From positions 806,001 to 870,000 of the forward strand of contig JANFAH010000026.1 in the NCBI GenBank assembly GCA_024663395.1: DNA of 64,000 nucleotides, written 5' to 3'. Source of the DNA: Pisolithus tinctorius. Its lineage: Eukaryota > Basidiomycota > Agaricomycetes > Boletales > Pisolithaceae. Below the pieces are notes generated by a model. It was not told the origin of the DNA. It saw nothing but the letters and a program-made list of their open reading frames with translations, and searched no databases. How positions within the stretch are numbered: position 1 is the first letter of the stretch; every line of letters begins with the position of its first letter. The position numbers were made by a program, and so were the translations under genes. Shown here piece by piece: positions 11,967-22,269 of this stretch.

Positions 11967-13970
11967 TGGCCATACCATCATTGACTCCTACCCCTTGCCA
12001 TACATATGTAAAAACCCTTCTCAATGAACTTGCTGGTTCAAGGTACTTTGCCAAGTTTGATGTTCATTGGGGGTTCACCAATATACAGGTAAAGGAAGGT
12101 GACAAGTGGAAAGGGGCTTTCATCACCCCTAGAGGACTTTTTGAACTGATGGTGATGTTCTTTGGGCAGTGTAACTCATCACCTACCTCCCAGAGGTACA
12201 TGGACCACATGTTTAGAGAACTCAAAAATGAGAGAAAAGCTGTCATCTTCATGGACAATGTTACCATACACTTGAAAACTCATGAGGGACTCTGCATGTC
12301 CATTCAATGGTTCCTGCATGTCACTGCAAAGGAACACCTCTGCTTGAAGCTCAAGAAGTGCACCTTTGAAGCTGAAGAAATAGAGTTCTTGGGGTTCATG
12401 ATCCATCAGGGTCAGCACAAACCATCAGAGGTTAAGATAGAAGCCATCAAGACCTGGCCTGCACCAATGACCCTGAAAGAACTTCATTCCTTCTTCAGCT
12501 TCTGTAACTTGTACCAACAGTTCATCTCTGGCTTCTCACAGACCACACATCCTCTCCATGACCTTTCAAAGAAAAACACAAAATGGAACTGGGGACCCAA
12601 ACAGGTCTCTGCCTTTGAGGCCCTGAAAAAGACCCTGGCATCCAAACTGGTTCTTCATCTGCCAGATCTCTGGAAGCCATTTGTACTCCACACTGATGCC
12701 TCAAAGCTCAGCACCAGAGCAGTCCTGTCCCAGGCTGATGACTTGGGAGTGCTTCACCCCTGCACCTATATGTCACAGTCACTCACTGGAGTGGAGAAAA
12801 ACTACCAGGTCTATGACCTGGAAATGCTTGCAGTAATGCACACCCTCAAACAGTGGTGCCCCTACTTGCTGTTGCCTCCAGAGCTGACTCGCATCTATAC
12901 AGATCATCAGAATATAACTTACTATGTGCAACCCCAGAAGCTTACTGCTTGCCAGGCCTGCTGGCAGGCTACCCTACAGGAGTACCCACTCCAGTTTGTT
13001 CACATCATGGGAGCAAAAAATTCTGCCACCAACACCCTCTCCCATCACTTGGATTTTAATGCTGAACCTGCCACTGTCTCCACCCTACTTCTGAAGGCCA
13101 TCTGGCTTGAGGGGGGGGGTGAGACCCCCTGTTGTTTCCCTTTTAAGATTGACCAAACCATTCCTGAGGCCCCTGAATGCCCACTTGAGGAAAAGCCAAA
13201 GGTTCAGAAGGGCAGAGGATGAGTTTTCCAGCTCAACACTGACCTGTACCAGGAGGTCAAGAAAGCTTCCACATCCCTCTTGGTCCCTGAAATGATAGAA
13301 GGGTCTGACAGTGTCAGGAGAAAAGGGAGAAGAATTTTCATCCCAGAACCCATCTGCCAAGACATCCTCCAGCAGTACCATGACACCCCTGCTTTCAGGC
13401 ATCCAGGAGTGAAAGCTATGATGAAGAAAATGAACAAATATGTTTGGTGACCTGGCATGTACCAGTCCATCCACAACTACTGTAAGGGATGCCCCTCCTG
13501 CCAAGCCAATAAGGTCAACATGCACCTGACTATGCCTCCTATCACCCCACACAACATAGCCAAGAACCCTTTCCCATTTAAGCAAGTCTCAATGGACCTC
13601 ATCACTGACTTGCCTCTGTCCAGAGGAAGATATGATTCAATCCTTACAATCATTGACCAAGGACTCATGAAGGGCATGTTCTTCCTACTGACTACTAAAA
13701 CTGTAGACAGTGTAGGAGTGGCAGACCTCTACCATGCCTATGTCTACCCCCACTGGGGTGTACTGGAAGTGGTCATTTCAGACCAAGGCCCTCAGTTCAT
13801 CTCTGCCTTTACCCAGGATCTTTACAAGTCCCTTGGCATCAAACACAAAGCCTTGACAGCCTACCATCAACAAACCAATGGTGAGGCTGAACATGTCAAC
13901 CAAGAGGTTGGCACTTACCTTTGCATGTATGCAGATACTGACCCACACAACTGGCATACCAAGCTCCTGG
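11967..13970 (+). pseudogene. Gypsy-0 pol: partial reverse transcriptase, RNase H, integrase
   Basis: Open from the junction to 13222: NELAGSRYFAKFDVHWGF (reverse transcriptase), LKKCTFEAEEIEFLG, RNase H start FVLHTDASKLSTRAVL, then DHQNITYYV. The polymerase active-site motif YxDD reads FMDN (about 12250), so it is mutated. After a stop at 13220-13222 the frame continues with the zinc-binding HDTPAFRHPG and CKGCPSCQ of integrase, a stop at 13448-13450, and the integrase core (SMDLITDLPL, VISDQGPQF, QQTNGEAEHVNQ) up to 13970, where a 1.8-kb element is inserted. Non-functional. Confidence 0.85.
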
Positions 13971-15767
13971 TGTGAGTCAAAGTGTGGTTCAGTGGTGAAA
14001 GCCAACCAAAAACAACACAAAAGACAATGAAAGCAAGTGGTGGTGTGCCTACATGGTACCTAGATGGCAGAACCTGTTCTTTGGGCTACAACACTCAAAG
14101 ATGAGTGCTGAGGGTTGGGGGTGCTCATGATGAAGAGGGAGCAAGAATGCAATAGAATGCAATGGGGTAGACTGCTGTCAGCCTACAGAAGGATGATTGA
14201 TGACTTAATTCAATGTCCTAAGCTGCACTGAGCTCAGGGAGGACTTGGAGCAAAGTATATTGATGATAGATGATGATAAGTGAAGTAGACAATAGTTAGA
14301 CCCTTAATAAAGTCTCAACTATTGAAGCTGGTGAATGAATTACTGAGTGATGATGAAATGCAAGCAAGAGGGGGCTCTCTGATGTCTTCTTCTTTAGTTA
14401 TCTAAGTACAGTGATTTATATACAGTACAAGCATGTTGCCTATGGAAAACAAGGTGCAAACACTTGGTAAGTGATTGGTAAGTGATAAGTAAGGAATGTA
14501 AGCAGTGGGTAATCATCTTAGAAAGCATTGGTGAGCATTGGTAAGGATAAGTAAGCCAAAAAGCAAAGAATCAGTAAGCAAAGTCAAAAGATTGGTAAGT
14601 ATTGGCAATAGGTGAGTCAAGGACAGTCAGAATGTCAAAGTATGAGTCAAGTAATGTCAGAAACCGGGAAAGTGCACTGGAATCACATTAGGGTGAGGCT
14701 GTGCATGTCACATCTCAAAGAGATCACTTCTAGGCCAAGGTGGGATGACAGAGAGGCAGTGCTGATCTGATGCCAATATAGTACATCCAAAAGCAGACAG
14801 GGTGAGTTAGATGTCAACAGGGGTCAAGCTTTGGGGGTCTGCAGGGTGACAGGAGCATAGGGGATTGCAACCTTCCCCCCCAAACTGTCCTCTCAGTGAA
14901 GCAAATAAAAACTTCATGAATGAGGCTCTGTTGGAAGAGAGGATGAAGGGGGAGTATCTTCTGCTGTATCTTGCAATAAGAAGGCAAGATGTGCATCATA
15001 CTTGTCATGGACATGATCAGGGAGAGTAGAGAACAGTAGATTATACTGTAGCTGTCACAATTTTGGAAGAATGACAGATGAGACTGGTATGAAGACATTG
15101 CAGGGAGCAGGGAGGAAGGATCCATATGCTTCTTGGACTGGAGAGACTGAAACAACCACATAAGACCTTTCTAAGCAAATGACAGACCTAAGGTGACCAA
15201 AGAACATCCTCCTAGAGGTCATACTGACAAAAAGAACATGCTGTCCAAGCTGGATGGGCTGAGAGGGGGCAGACAAGGATGGGATGTACCAGGATGCTTC
15301 AGGACAAAAGCCAGTAGGAACTCCTGGTAGATATACATAGCCATGGCCCCTAGCAAAGGGGACAAGCAAAATGATTGATGTGGAGGCAGCCATATCAGAA
15401 GAATTAGTGCAATGAGCATCTTTTGGAGGGAGTGCTGTAGAAACATGTGGAGTGTGCAGATCCTCTCCCATTTTGGAAGGTAGGATCACATGGCTGAGCA
15501 CTATAAGCAAGTGTGGGAATGGTGTTGGTATCTGCAGAATTGGTGGAGATATGTCAAAAACTGGAATGCCATACATGGGTGCTTAAGAACTTTTATTGGC
15601 ACTTAACTTCCTTCCTTCCTTTCTCTTTGGCATTGACAACTTGTTCTTGTGCAACAGATGACTGCCAACCTCCCTGGCTGTCATTCTTCACATGTGGGCT
15701 ATAGGTTTCATCTCCATTCATCAGCAGTATCCATGTCCACCTCACCAAACACCTTTGGTGTGTGACA
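13971..15767 (-). mobile_element. 1.8-kb LTR-like element carrying an ORF, copy 1
   Basis: Starts TGTGAGTCAAAGTG and ends GGTGTGTGACA on the plus strand, with ctgg on both sides (13967-13970 and 15768-15771): a 4-bp target duplication inside Gypsy-0 integrase. Related copies sit at 41756-43965 and 47916-49733. On the minus strand there is a TATATAAAT box (about 14417) and, upstream of it, an ORF of about 170 residues, so the minus strand is probably the sense of an LTR with a long U3. No internal pol domain is present; a solo LTR is the simplest reading. Confidence 0.65.
15055..15576 (-). CDS. Unrecognised ORF inside the 1.8-kb LTR-like element, copy 1
   Basis: About 173 residues from an ATG (MYGIPVFDI) to a TGA. 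It has no motif I recognise. Blocks conserved with the copies at 49018-49545 and 43110-43752 are VLSHxILPSKxGED, STALPPKDAH, GVPTxFCPExSWYIP, QLGQHVLxVSMTSRR and EAYGSFLPAPCN. The protein is rich in proline and beta-branched residues, with no signal peptide or clear membrane segment. Conservation of frame across three diverged insertions suggests that it was once translated. It could also be an accident of low-stop composition. Confidence 0.4.
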   Translation of the reverse strand: MYGIPVFDISPPILQIPTPFPHLLIVLSHVILPSKMGEDLHTPHVSTALPPKDAHCTNSSDMAASTSIILLVPFARGHGYVYLPGVPTGFCPEASWYIPSLSAPSQPIQLGQHVLFVSMTSRRMFFGHLRSVICLERSYVVVSVSPVQEAYGSFLPAPCNVFIPVSSVILPKL

Positions 15768-15771
15768 CTGG

Positions 15772-16453
15772 ACACTCAAATGGCACATAGCTCACATGTA
15801 CATTCATCCCACAACCAGACACTATATTCACTCATGTACAGCTTTGACCCCACTCCCTATCCTATGGGACAAGCCCCACAAGGGTTGTTAGCAGGTGACT
15901 GACTTGAGCAGTTGGCCACCAAATGGGATGCTGCAATTATCACTCATAAAGAAGCACAGGAGTTAATGAAGCAATGATCAAAAGGGACCTATATGGAGTT
16001 CACCATAGGAGATAGGGTTTGGCTGGATGCCTCTGACCTAAAAAGGGATGTTCCATCAAAGAAGCTCACCCCCTGATGGCACAGTCCATTTGTAATTTCT
16101 GAACAGATCTGCCCAGTCAGTTATCAGCTTGAACTTCCCCCTAGCTGGCATATACACCCCATCTTCCATGCATCCAAACTCACCTCTTTCATCAAAACAC
16201 CTGAGTATGGCCTGGCACAACCCCCACCCCCACCAGAATTGGTAGGAAACAAGAATGAATGGGAGGTCAAGGCTATACTTAAACATAAACATGTGCAGAA
16301 AGTCAAGTCATCATCTAAAAAGCCTGGTGTAACCCTGCAGCAAAAATACCTCTATCTCGTCAAGTGGCTTGGCTACCCACACTCCGAGGATGAGGACAAT
16401 CTTATAAATGCCCCAGAGGTTCTTGGGGAGTACAAGTGCACTCACAACCTCTG
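15772..16453 (+). pseudogene. Gypsy-0 integrase C-terminus and chromodomain
   Basis: Continuation of pol after the insertion: SHNQTLYSLMYSFDPTPYPM, then GDRVWLDASDLKRDVPSKKL, the integrase C-terminal fold, then a chromodomain with NEWEVKAILKHK and KYLYLVKWLGYPHSEDEDN, and a stop at 16452-16454. At least three in-frame stops interrupt it (for example before LEQLATKW and after KKLTP). Chromodomains of such elements direct integration to heterochromatin. Confidence 0.75.
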
Positions 16454-17935
16454 AACTGCCATGTCCTACACTCCCAACACCAAAAACCTGGTCTCTGACT
16501 ACTTCAACAATGATTTCTATGCTGACATCAACAAACCCTATGATCCTTCCCATCCCTACTTCTATGATCACTGCCCCACAACCCCTCTGTGCCTCTCAGC
16601 ACCACCAGTATGCTCCCCCAGAGCACTACATGCCATATCCCCCTCAGTATCCACCCACTCCCCCAGGGAGGGTGCTTACCAACCCCTTCACAACTCCATT
16701 GCCTCCACTACATGCCCATACCCATACCCAGTCATCTGCTCAGTCCCCACCACCCAGCAAGCCCACAAGGATGCCCATAAGGGAAAGTACAAGGCTCACA
16801 AGGGGCCATCTGAGCCTCACTATGATGCCTCTTTCTGATCCTGCAACACCCCCCCTCTCTCCCAAGCCACCTATAGATCACCAACCCCAGTGTCTCACCC
16901 TGGCTCACCTGCTCCAAAGCCTTGCATTGCACTGGCCGCACTCCAGGCCCCTGCAGTCACCCCCTCTGCTCCTGCCACTACAACCAGCAGGCTGGCTCCT
17001 GAGGCAAGCCTCTTCCTTGGTTATGTGTGGCTGTTTAATGACTTCAAGTGCTGGGAATCACATGGCTGGAGAGCAGGAGAACAACATGAGCATCTATGGA
17101 TGTTGCCTACAGTCTTCCAAAGCTCAGAAGTGATTGGCAAGCACATCTATGACCAGGTGGGAACTGTAGACAGGAGTTTTGAAGGCCACACCTATGAGAA
17201 CCTCAATCACACCAACTCCTCCATCCTCCAGGAAATGCTGAAAACCCAAGATGCCATCATTAAGATCATTCATGAGGACTTCAGCCCCTTGCTCATATCC
17301 TCCATCCATTCCTTTCTTGACTGACTCCCCCTCAACATCATGGCCCATGGGCTCTTCTCTCCAGCAAGTTAAGCAGCACCTGGAGGACCAAACCTTCCTG
17401 TGGACCCTAACAGAAAAGAAGCATGCAAGGTCAAGAGAAAGGAAGCCTGTGATGAAGGGAACATGGAATGTCAACCCAGAGGAGCATCAGAAGTTGGAAG
17501 AGATGTCAAACCAAGGTGTTGCAATTGCTGGGAGAAGATTACACTGGGCCAAGGCTGAGAACACTTCCAGGCTGTCCCAGATGCCCTTGCAGCTGTCCCC
17601 TTCAATGGGACCCCTTTCAACTGGCTTGACTTTCTTGCTCAGGCCTGTGGAGACACAGCTGGAAAGGCCCTCTTCTACACTTGTCAGACAACAAGACCCT
17701 TCATTCCAGTCCCCATCAACTCCCTCAGCAAACACAAACTTGGTGGGCTCATACCCCTCAATTGGCAGCATCTCCTGCATACCTTCACCTGCAACTGATG
17801 TTCATGCCTTGGACATTGGTCATCTAACTGCCCAACTTGCAGTGGCAACTAACCATGACATCCACTCCTGGGTGGTCAAAGGCCTCTTCCCACCACCAGA
17901 GGATCTCAGGCCTTTGGGGGGGGGGGGGGGGGTGA
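16454..17935 (+). other. Gypsy-0 region between pol and the 3' LTR
   Basis: Plus-strand frames here are proline- and serine-rich and broken (for example SYTPNTKNLVSDYFNNDF from 16461, a run of Tyr/Pro/His residues, and NVNPEEHQKLEEMSNQG near 17470). I recognise no domain; it may be a decayed third ORF. The stretch ends in the G-run polypurine tract at 17916-17932 just before the LTR. Confidence 0.5.
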
Positions 17936-18371
17936 TGTTACACTGCACTCACATTGTTCCCATACCACTCATGCCCACTGCCACCTTGTAGTGACATCCC
18001 TTTCCACTGCAAGCCACTGTCTATGCAGTTGGGCTTGCATTCTGTATGTTTCCTTCTGTGTCTTACCCCTGTTTACCCCACATTGTACTATAGCCAGGCT
18101 ATGCCTGTTTGCCCTTCCTCCCATGATCCACTGGTGGCCCTGATCCACACAGTCATGTGACACATGTAACCTGGTTGCACATCTACCCCTGTACATATAT
18201 GTGCTCACCCTTTCCTCATCATACATTTGCCCCCAGTCCCCTCACTGTGGAGACTCAGTTGTATGGGTGTAGCTGCTGCACAGCAACTCTGTGTGACTCA
18301 ACAATACCATAGCAGGAACTTGGGTGTGTGTTTGAATGTTTTCAAATGTTTGTTGCATAGTACTTTATATA

Positions 18372-19978
18372 CAGTGGCTCAAAAAACTGACTGCATGTTT
18401 GGACATTTTTCACTAAAGTCAATAATCCCCCATACCCCTTAACCTTTGCCCTAACCTATAAGTGTATGAAACAAAGCCCTTACCCTTGGCTCTCTATTGG
18501 TGCAGGGGTCAAGGGTTTTGGATAAGGTTTGATCAAATGGCAGCCATTTCAAAATAATGACTCATGCAGTCAGTTTTTTGACCTTAGGTTTCAATTACAT
18601 ATATTAGACCCTGGCATACTGTAATATTAGTACATATATTTGGTAATGGTTCTATTATGTCACCTTTATGTAACTGAGTGTCAGACACTATATAAAAACC
18701 CCACCATAGCATGTTTATTTTCCCACCATCACCATGAAATCCATCTCTGCTTCTCAAAGAACCAACATCATCTCTCTCTCCTCTCTTGGTCTTTCCTCCA
18801 GGAAAATTGCTTCCCAAACTGGCCTAGGGCAGTCTACAGTATGCCAGGTCCTTCAGAAACTACAGCCAGAGAGGACTAGGCTTTCTGGTGGCCACCCATC
18901 AAAGCTTACCCCCACCAACAAAAGGGCTATTGTTCAGCAAATCATTACTGGCAAGGCCAAAAATGCTGTCCATGCCACTCAATTCATCAATTCTATTATT
19001 GATACTCCTGTCTGCCCCCAGACTGTGAGAAATAGCCTCAAGGAAGCCTCCTTAAAGGCTGTGGTCAAGAAAAAGAAGCCCTTACTTTCTAATGGACACA
19101 AGAAGAAAAGGCTAGCCTTTGCTCTCAAGTATCAGCATTAGACTGCAGAGGACTGGAAGAGAGTTATATGGTCAGATGAGACCAAAATTAATAGGATTGG
19201 GTCAGATGGGCAAGAGTATGTGTGGAAAAGGAAGGGTGAGGGGCTAATTGCTAGAGAGGTCAAGGGTACAGTTAAGTTTGGAGGAGGTTTACTGATGGTA
19301 TGGGGCTGCATAGGGTGGAATGAAGTAGGGGTTCTGAGTGAGGTGGAGGGAAGAATGGATGCTGAACAGTATGTGGCCATTTTTGGAGCAGGGGTTGCTG
19401 CAAAGCATGGAAGATTCTGGAATTCCAGAAGGTGACATTATCTTTCAACAAGGTAATGACCCCAAACACACCTCCAGGAGAGCCCAAATTTGGTTGGAAG
19501 AACAGAAGATCAACCTTCTGGATCAGCCTGCACAATCTCCAGATCTTAATCCCATTGAACATACTTGGAATCACCTCAAGAGATGCCTCTCAGGTTATGA
19601 GAGTGCTCCTACAGGAGTTCACCAACTGTGGGAAAGAGTGGAGGAGTGGGGGAAGATTGATGAGGAGCAATGTCAAACATGGATAGAAAGCATGCCCAGA
19701 AGGATTGAAGTAATTATTAAGGCCAAAGGAGGTCATACCAAGTACTAGATACTTAGATTGATATAAAGTCAAAAAACTGACCACATGAGTCATCATTTTG
19801 AAATGGCTGCCACTTGATCAAACCTTATCCAAAACCCTTGACCCCTGCACCAATAGAGAGCCAAGGGTAAGGTCTTTGTTTCATACACTTAGAGGTTAGG
19901 GCCTAGGTTAGGGGGTATGGGGGATTATTGACTTTAGTGAAAAATGTCCAAACATGCAGTCAGCTTTTTGAGCCACTG
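18372..19978 (+). mobile_element. Tc1-type DNA transposon, complete ends
   Basis: Ends CAGTGGCTCAAAAAACTGAC (left) and GTCAGCTTTTTGAGCCACTG (right), flanked by TA (18370-18371 and 19979-19980). The terminal inverted repeats are long: 18372-18600 is mirrored at 19760-19978, including the stretch ccaagggtaagg. One transposase gene lies between, on the plus strand. A 5'-truncated sister is at 11475-11966. Confidence 0.85.
18734..19747 (+). pseudogene. Tc1-family transposase, disabled
   Basis: Starts MKSISASQRTN with a paired-type helix-turn-helix (SSRKIASQTGLGQSTVCQVL), second DNA-binding part to HKKKRLAFALKYQH, then the DD34E core: VIWSDETK (first Asp), FQQGNDPKHTSRRAQIWLEE (the second Asp is replaced by Gly) and SPDLNPIEHTWNHLKRC (Glu). 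A TAG at 19138-19140 replaces the Trp expected between YQH and TAEDW, and a one-base frameshift occurs near 19385. The last frame ends at 19746-19748. Three independent lesions mean no activity. Confidence 0.85.
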
Positions 19979-20208
19979 TATGTATATAAACCTGCATGTA
20001 TCATACTAGTTCCCCATTCAAAATCTACTTTGCAACCACCCTTAGCTCTGCCCACTGTACCCATGTGGACTCAACAGTATGACTTCAGTTGGCCAAGACT
20101 AGTGTACCACTGCTAGTGAAGTTAAATAATGCATCACTTCTTGCACCATTATGTGCTTGTGCTACATTGCACTCATTTCATGACATGATACAAGTCATCA
20201 GCATAACA

Positions 20209-20260
20209 GCTATCTGCTATCCCACATTTGCTGTCAAGGTATAACTTTATATACCAGTGA
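20209..20260 (+). pseudogene. Remnant of the last exon of the cleavage factor Im 25-kDa gene
   Basis: Directly after the Gypsy-0 LTR the frame reads LSAIPHLLSRYNFIYQ and TGA, identical in protein to the last exon of the complete gene at 33342-33405. Nothing of the other exons lies on the far side of Gypsy-0, so this is the left edge of the duplicated block that contains receptor B. The DNA differs from its sister mainly by CpG-to-TpG/CpA changes. Confidence 0.8.
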
Positions 20261-20667
20261 CTTCAGGTGTGGAAAGAGAGGGCAATAGACTGTATCCTTA
20301 GAATTTGACCATGAGCATGTCTCTCATGCACACTCCTCTCCTTGACCATGTCACTGATGCTTTGTATCTTCTTATCTCAAGGTTGTGACACACTGATCCT
20401 CTTATCTCAGGAGCCATACTTGGTGCAGCTATTGCACTGTCCTTGGCAGAAATGTCAGCACCCTGAGTCCAGATCATTAGAATATGTACTGCCCCAGACC
20501 TTGAGTAATGAATAGACATGTAGCTATTGTATATTCCATGCAAATTTACCTAGCTCATGCATTCAAATCCAGAAGTAACTTACGAGGGTCGACGGGGTAT
20601 TCCAAAATTGCCTCCAATATTAGTAGCCCCATCCCACTCTCTCAGAATGCTCTTCTCCAACTGCAAA

Positions 20668-22001
20668 CTAACACGCACACCCAACCCCCCCATCGTCTTC
20701 TTGAGCCGACCGCCCATTCAAATCGATCGTCCCCGGCATCCCATCTTCCCCATCTCCTCGTTTCCCACCCCCAGACTCGGGTGTCACAGGTGACCACAAT
20801 TCTGGTGTCTCGAGTATCCGTTTCACGAGATCCTCGAAAACCTCGCGTACACCAACAGAGGTTTTGGCGCTTGCTTCTAGGAAGAGACATTCTTTGCGAG
20901 TAGCGAACGTCTGCCCTTCAGAGGTAGATACCTGACGGGAGTGTTCCTGTTAGTTGGGTTATGTTAAGTATGCTCGTCCGTTCCACTTTATGCATGCAAG
21001 GTGCAAGGATAACGTGGAACACGACTAATGAGAGCGAAACAAAGGAAATGGCGGGAGAAAGAAATGAGAAATGACCTTGTCTAGTTTATTGCCAACGATG
21101 ATCTTCGGCACCAATGACGAGACATACGTATCGATCTCCGTAAACCACTTGGGCAGCGCATCATACGTTTCTCTATTCGCGACGTCGTATACTACCCGTG
21201 GATTGGATCGAGAAATTCAACACCGAAAACCAGATGACGGGAGACGGGAGACACGTGAATAAGTCAAGACGAGAAGAAGGAGGTGCTGACGAACCAACTA
21301 TGATACCCTGAGCACGTAATCGTCCGAAAACGTTCTTGTCCTGCTGTGTCCTGTGGCACATCATGCGCCACGTTACATATGGGCGGGAAGATCAATGTGG
21401 TGTACGCCGTAAAGACGAGCGCATGATGAAGCGCAGAGCCCAAGTTCAACGAAGGAAACGCCCCGTCAGTCAACGGGCAAGCCAGAAAGAAAGATAAACT
21501 GACCCATATACTGAGTTTGACCTTTCGGCCATTCACGTCCATCTTGTGGACCTACGTGAGGAAAAGAGTCGTTAGCGCGAAGCCGTTGTACATATGAATC
21601 TCGTCGCCCGTGTACAGCTGGGGCGCCAAACAACTTGTCGGATACGCTACGGGACTCTCGAGGGAGTCACTAGTATCACTGCCTACAAAACAACCCTACG
21701 AAACAAGACTCACCCTGAAATCCACTCCGATAGTTGCAGTCGCCTCGCCCTCGGGTATCCACTGCTCGTCTGAGAATCGCAATAGAAGACTACTCTTGCC
21801 CACAGATGCATTGCCAATCAGGAGGAGCTTGACGTTGACGGGTGATGATGAGGCGACTGGTGTCGTCGTCGTTACTGGCGGGCCGCCATCTGTGGGTATG
21901 ACGACTCATGATGGGGGAGGGAAGGGAAGGGGTGCGAGTGTGGGGGTGTGGCTGGCTGACTCTTCTGCAATTGAAGGTACTACAAACAGCTCCCACTGCA
22001 T
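20668..22001 (-). pseudogene. Rab18-like GTPase relic upstream of receptor B
   Basis: Minus-strand exons parallel to those of the sister copy at 33809-35142: NVKLLLIGNASVGKSSLLLRF (P-loop), VHKMDVNGRKVKLSIW (switch I side), DTAGQERFRTIT (switch II), VYDVANRETYDALPKWF, PKIIVGNKLDK, LEASAKTSVGV and a C-terminus GCAC, the two-cysteine prenylation signal of Rab proteins. The codons for SSYYRG after FRTIT are missing and the frame shifts. In addition, exon 1 has a TGA (about 21909) where the sister has CGA. Expected role, if intact, is membrane trafficking or lipid-droplet function; here it is very probably dead. Confidence 0.75.
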
Positions 22002-22269
22002 AGCGAAAATGTTCGTAGACTTAGCGTCGACGTTCTGTTCAACGCGAGCATGAAGGAGTCGAATTTCTTATCATAAGCATTAGATATCGAGGATAGCGTC
22101 ACCGCGTATCTATATGTATCTGGCTCGCACGCCAGGCCTCCAGCAGTGCCACCTGCAACGTGTCCACAGCATGTCGGCGCTTTCAACACCTGACTCTGAC
22201 TACTGTCTGATTTACACCTCTCAACCTCGAATCCAGCCTACAAAGCTTACACAAAATACGGATTTCTCA

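Larger units (their letters stand above)
8871..20208 (+). mobile_element. Chromodomain Gypsy LTR retrotransposon (Gypsy-0), nested and defective
   Basis: Left LTR starts TGTTATG at 8871; right LTR starts TGTTACAC at 17936 after a run of 15 or more G (polypurine tract) and ends CATAACA at 20208. Flanks are gttat (8866-8870) and gctat (20209-20213), a 5-bp target duplication with one mismatch. Inside lie part of reverse transcriptase, RNase H, integrase and a chromodomain, in the order of the chromovirus lineage. Gag, protease and the first half of reverse transcriptase are deleted. It carries three other insertions: a fold-back Tc1 element and a truncated Tc1 in the left LTR, a 1.8-kb LTR-like element in integrase, and another Tc1 in the right LTR. 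Confidence 0.8.
17936..20208 (+). repeat. Right LTR of Gypsy-0, interrupted by a Tc1 element
   Basis: Starts TGTTACACTGC and ends CATAACA; about 664 bp once the Tc1 element at 18372-19978 and its TA are removed. It preserves the empty target of the fold-back element at 18089-18090. The Tc1 insertion falls in a TATA-rich stretch (tactttataTA / TAtgtatataaacc), probably the LTR promoter. Confidence 0.8.

Noticed and set aside
8866..20213. Idea that Gypsy-0 split a second complete CFIm25 gene
   Set aside because: Only the last exon is found to the right of the LTR; the left flank (8711-8870) does not resemble the other exons or introns beyond a few bases around the target duplication. The exon remnant is better explained as the edge of the duplicated block.
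20642..20890. Minus-strand ORF with many Arg and Trp residues next to the Rab end (also 33690-33938)
   Set aside because: Out of frame with the conserved Rab C-terminal exon, which explains the openness of the region.
21173..21542. Short minus-strand ORFs taken at face value as independent small proteins
   Set aside because: They are exon-plus-intron readings of the Rab-like relic; the conserved parts join only through GT-AG introns.
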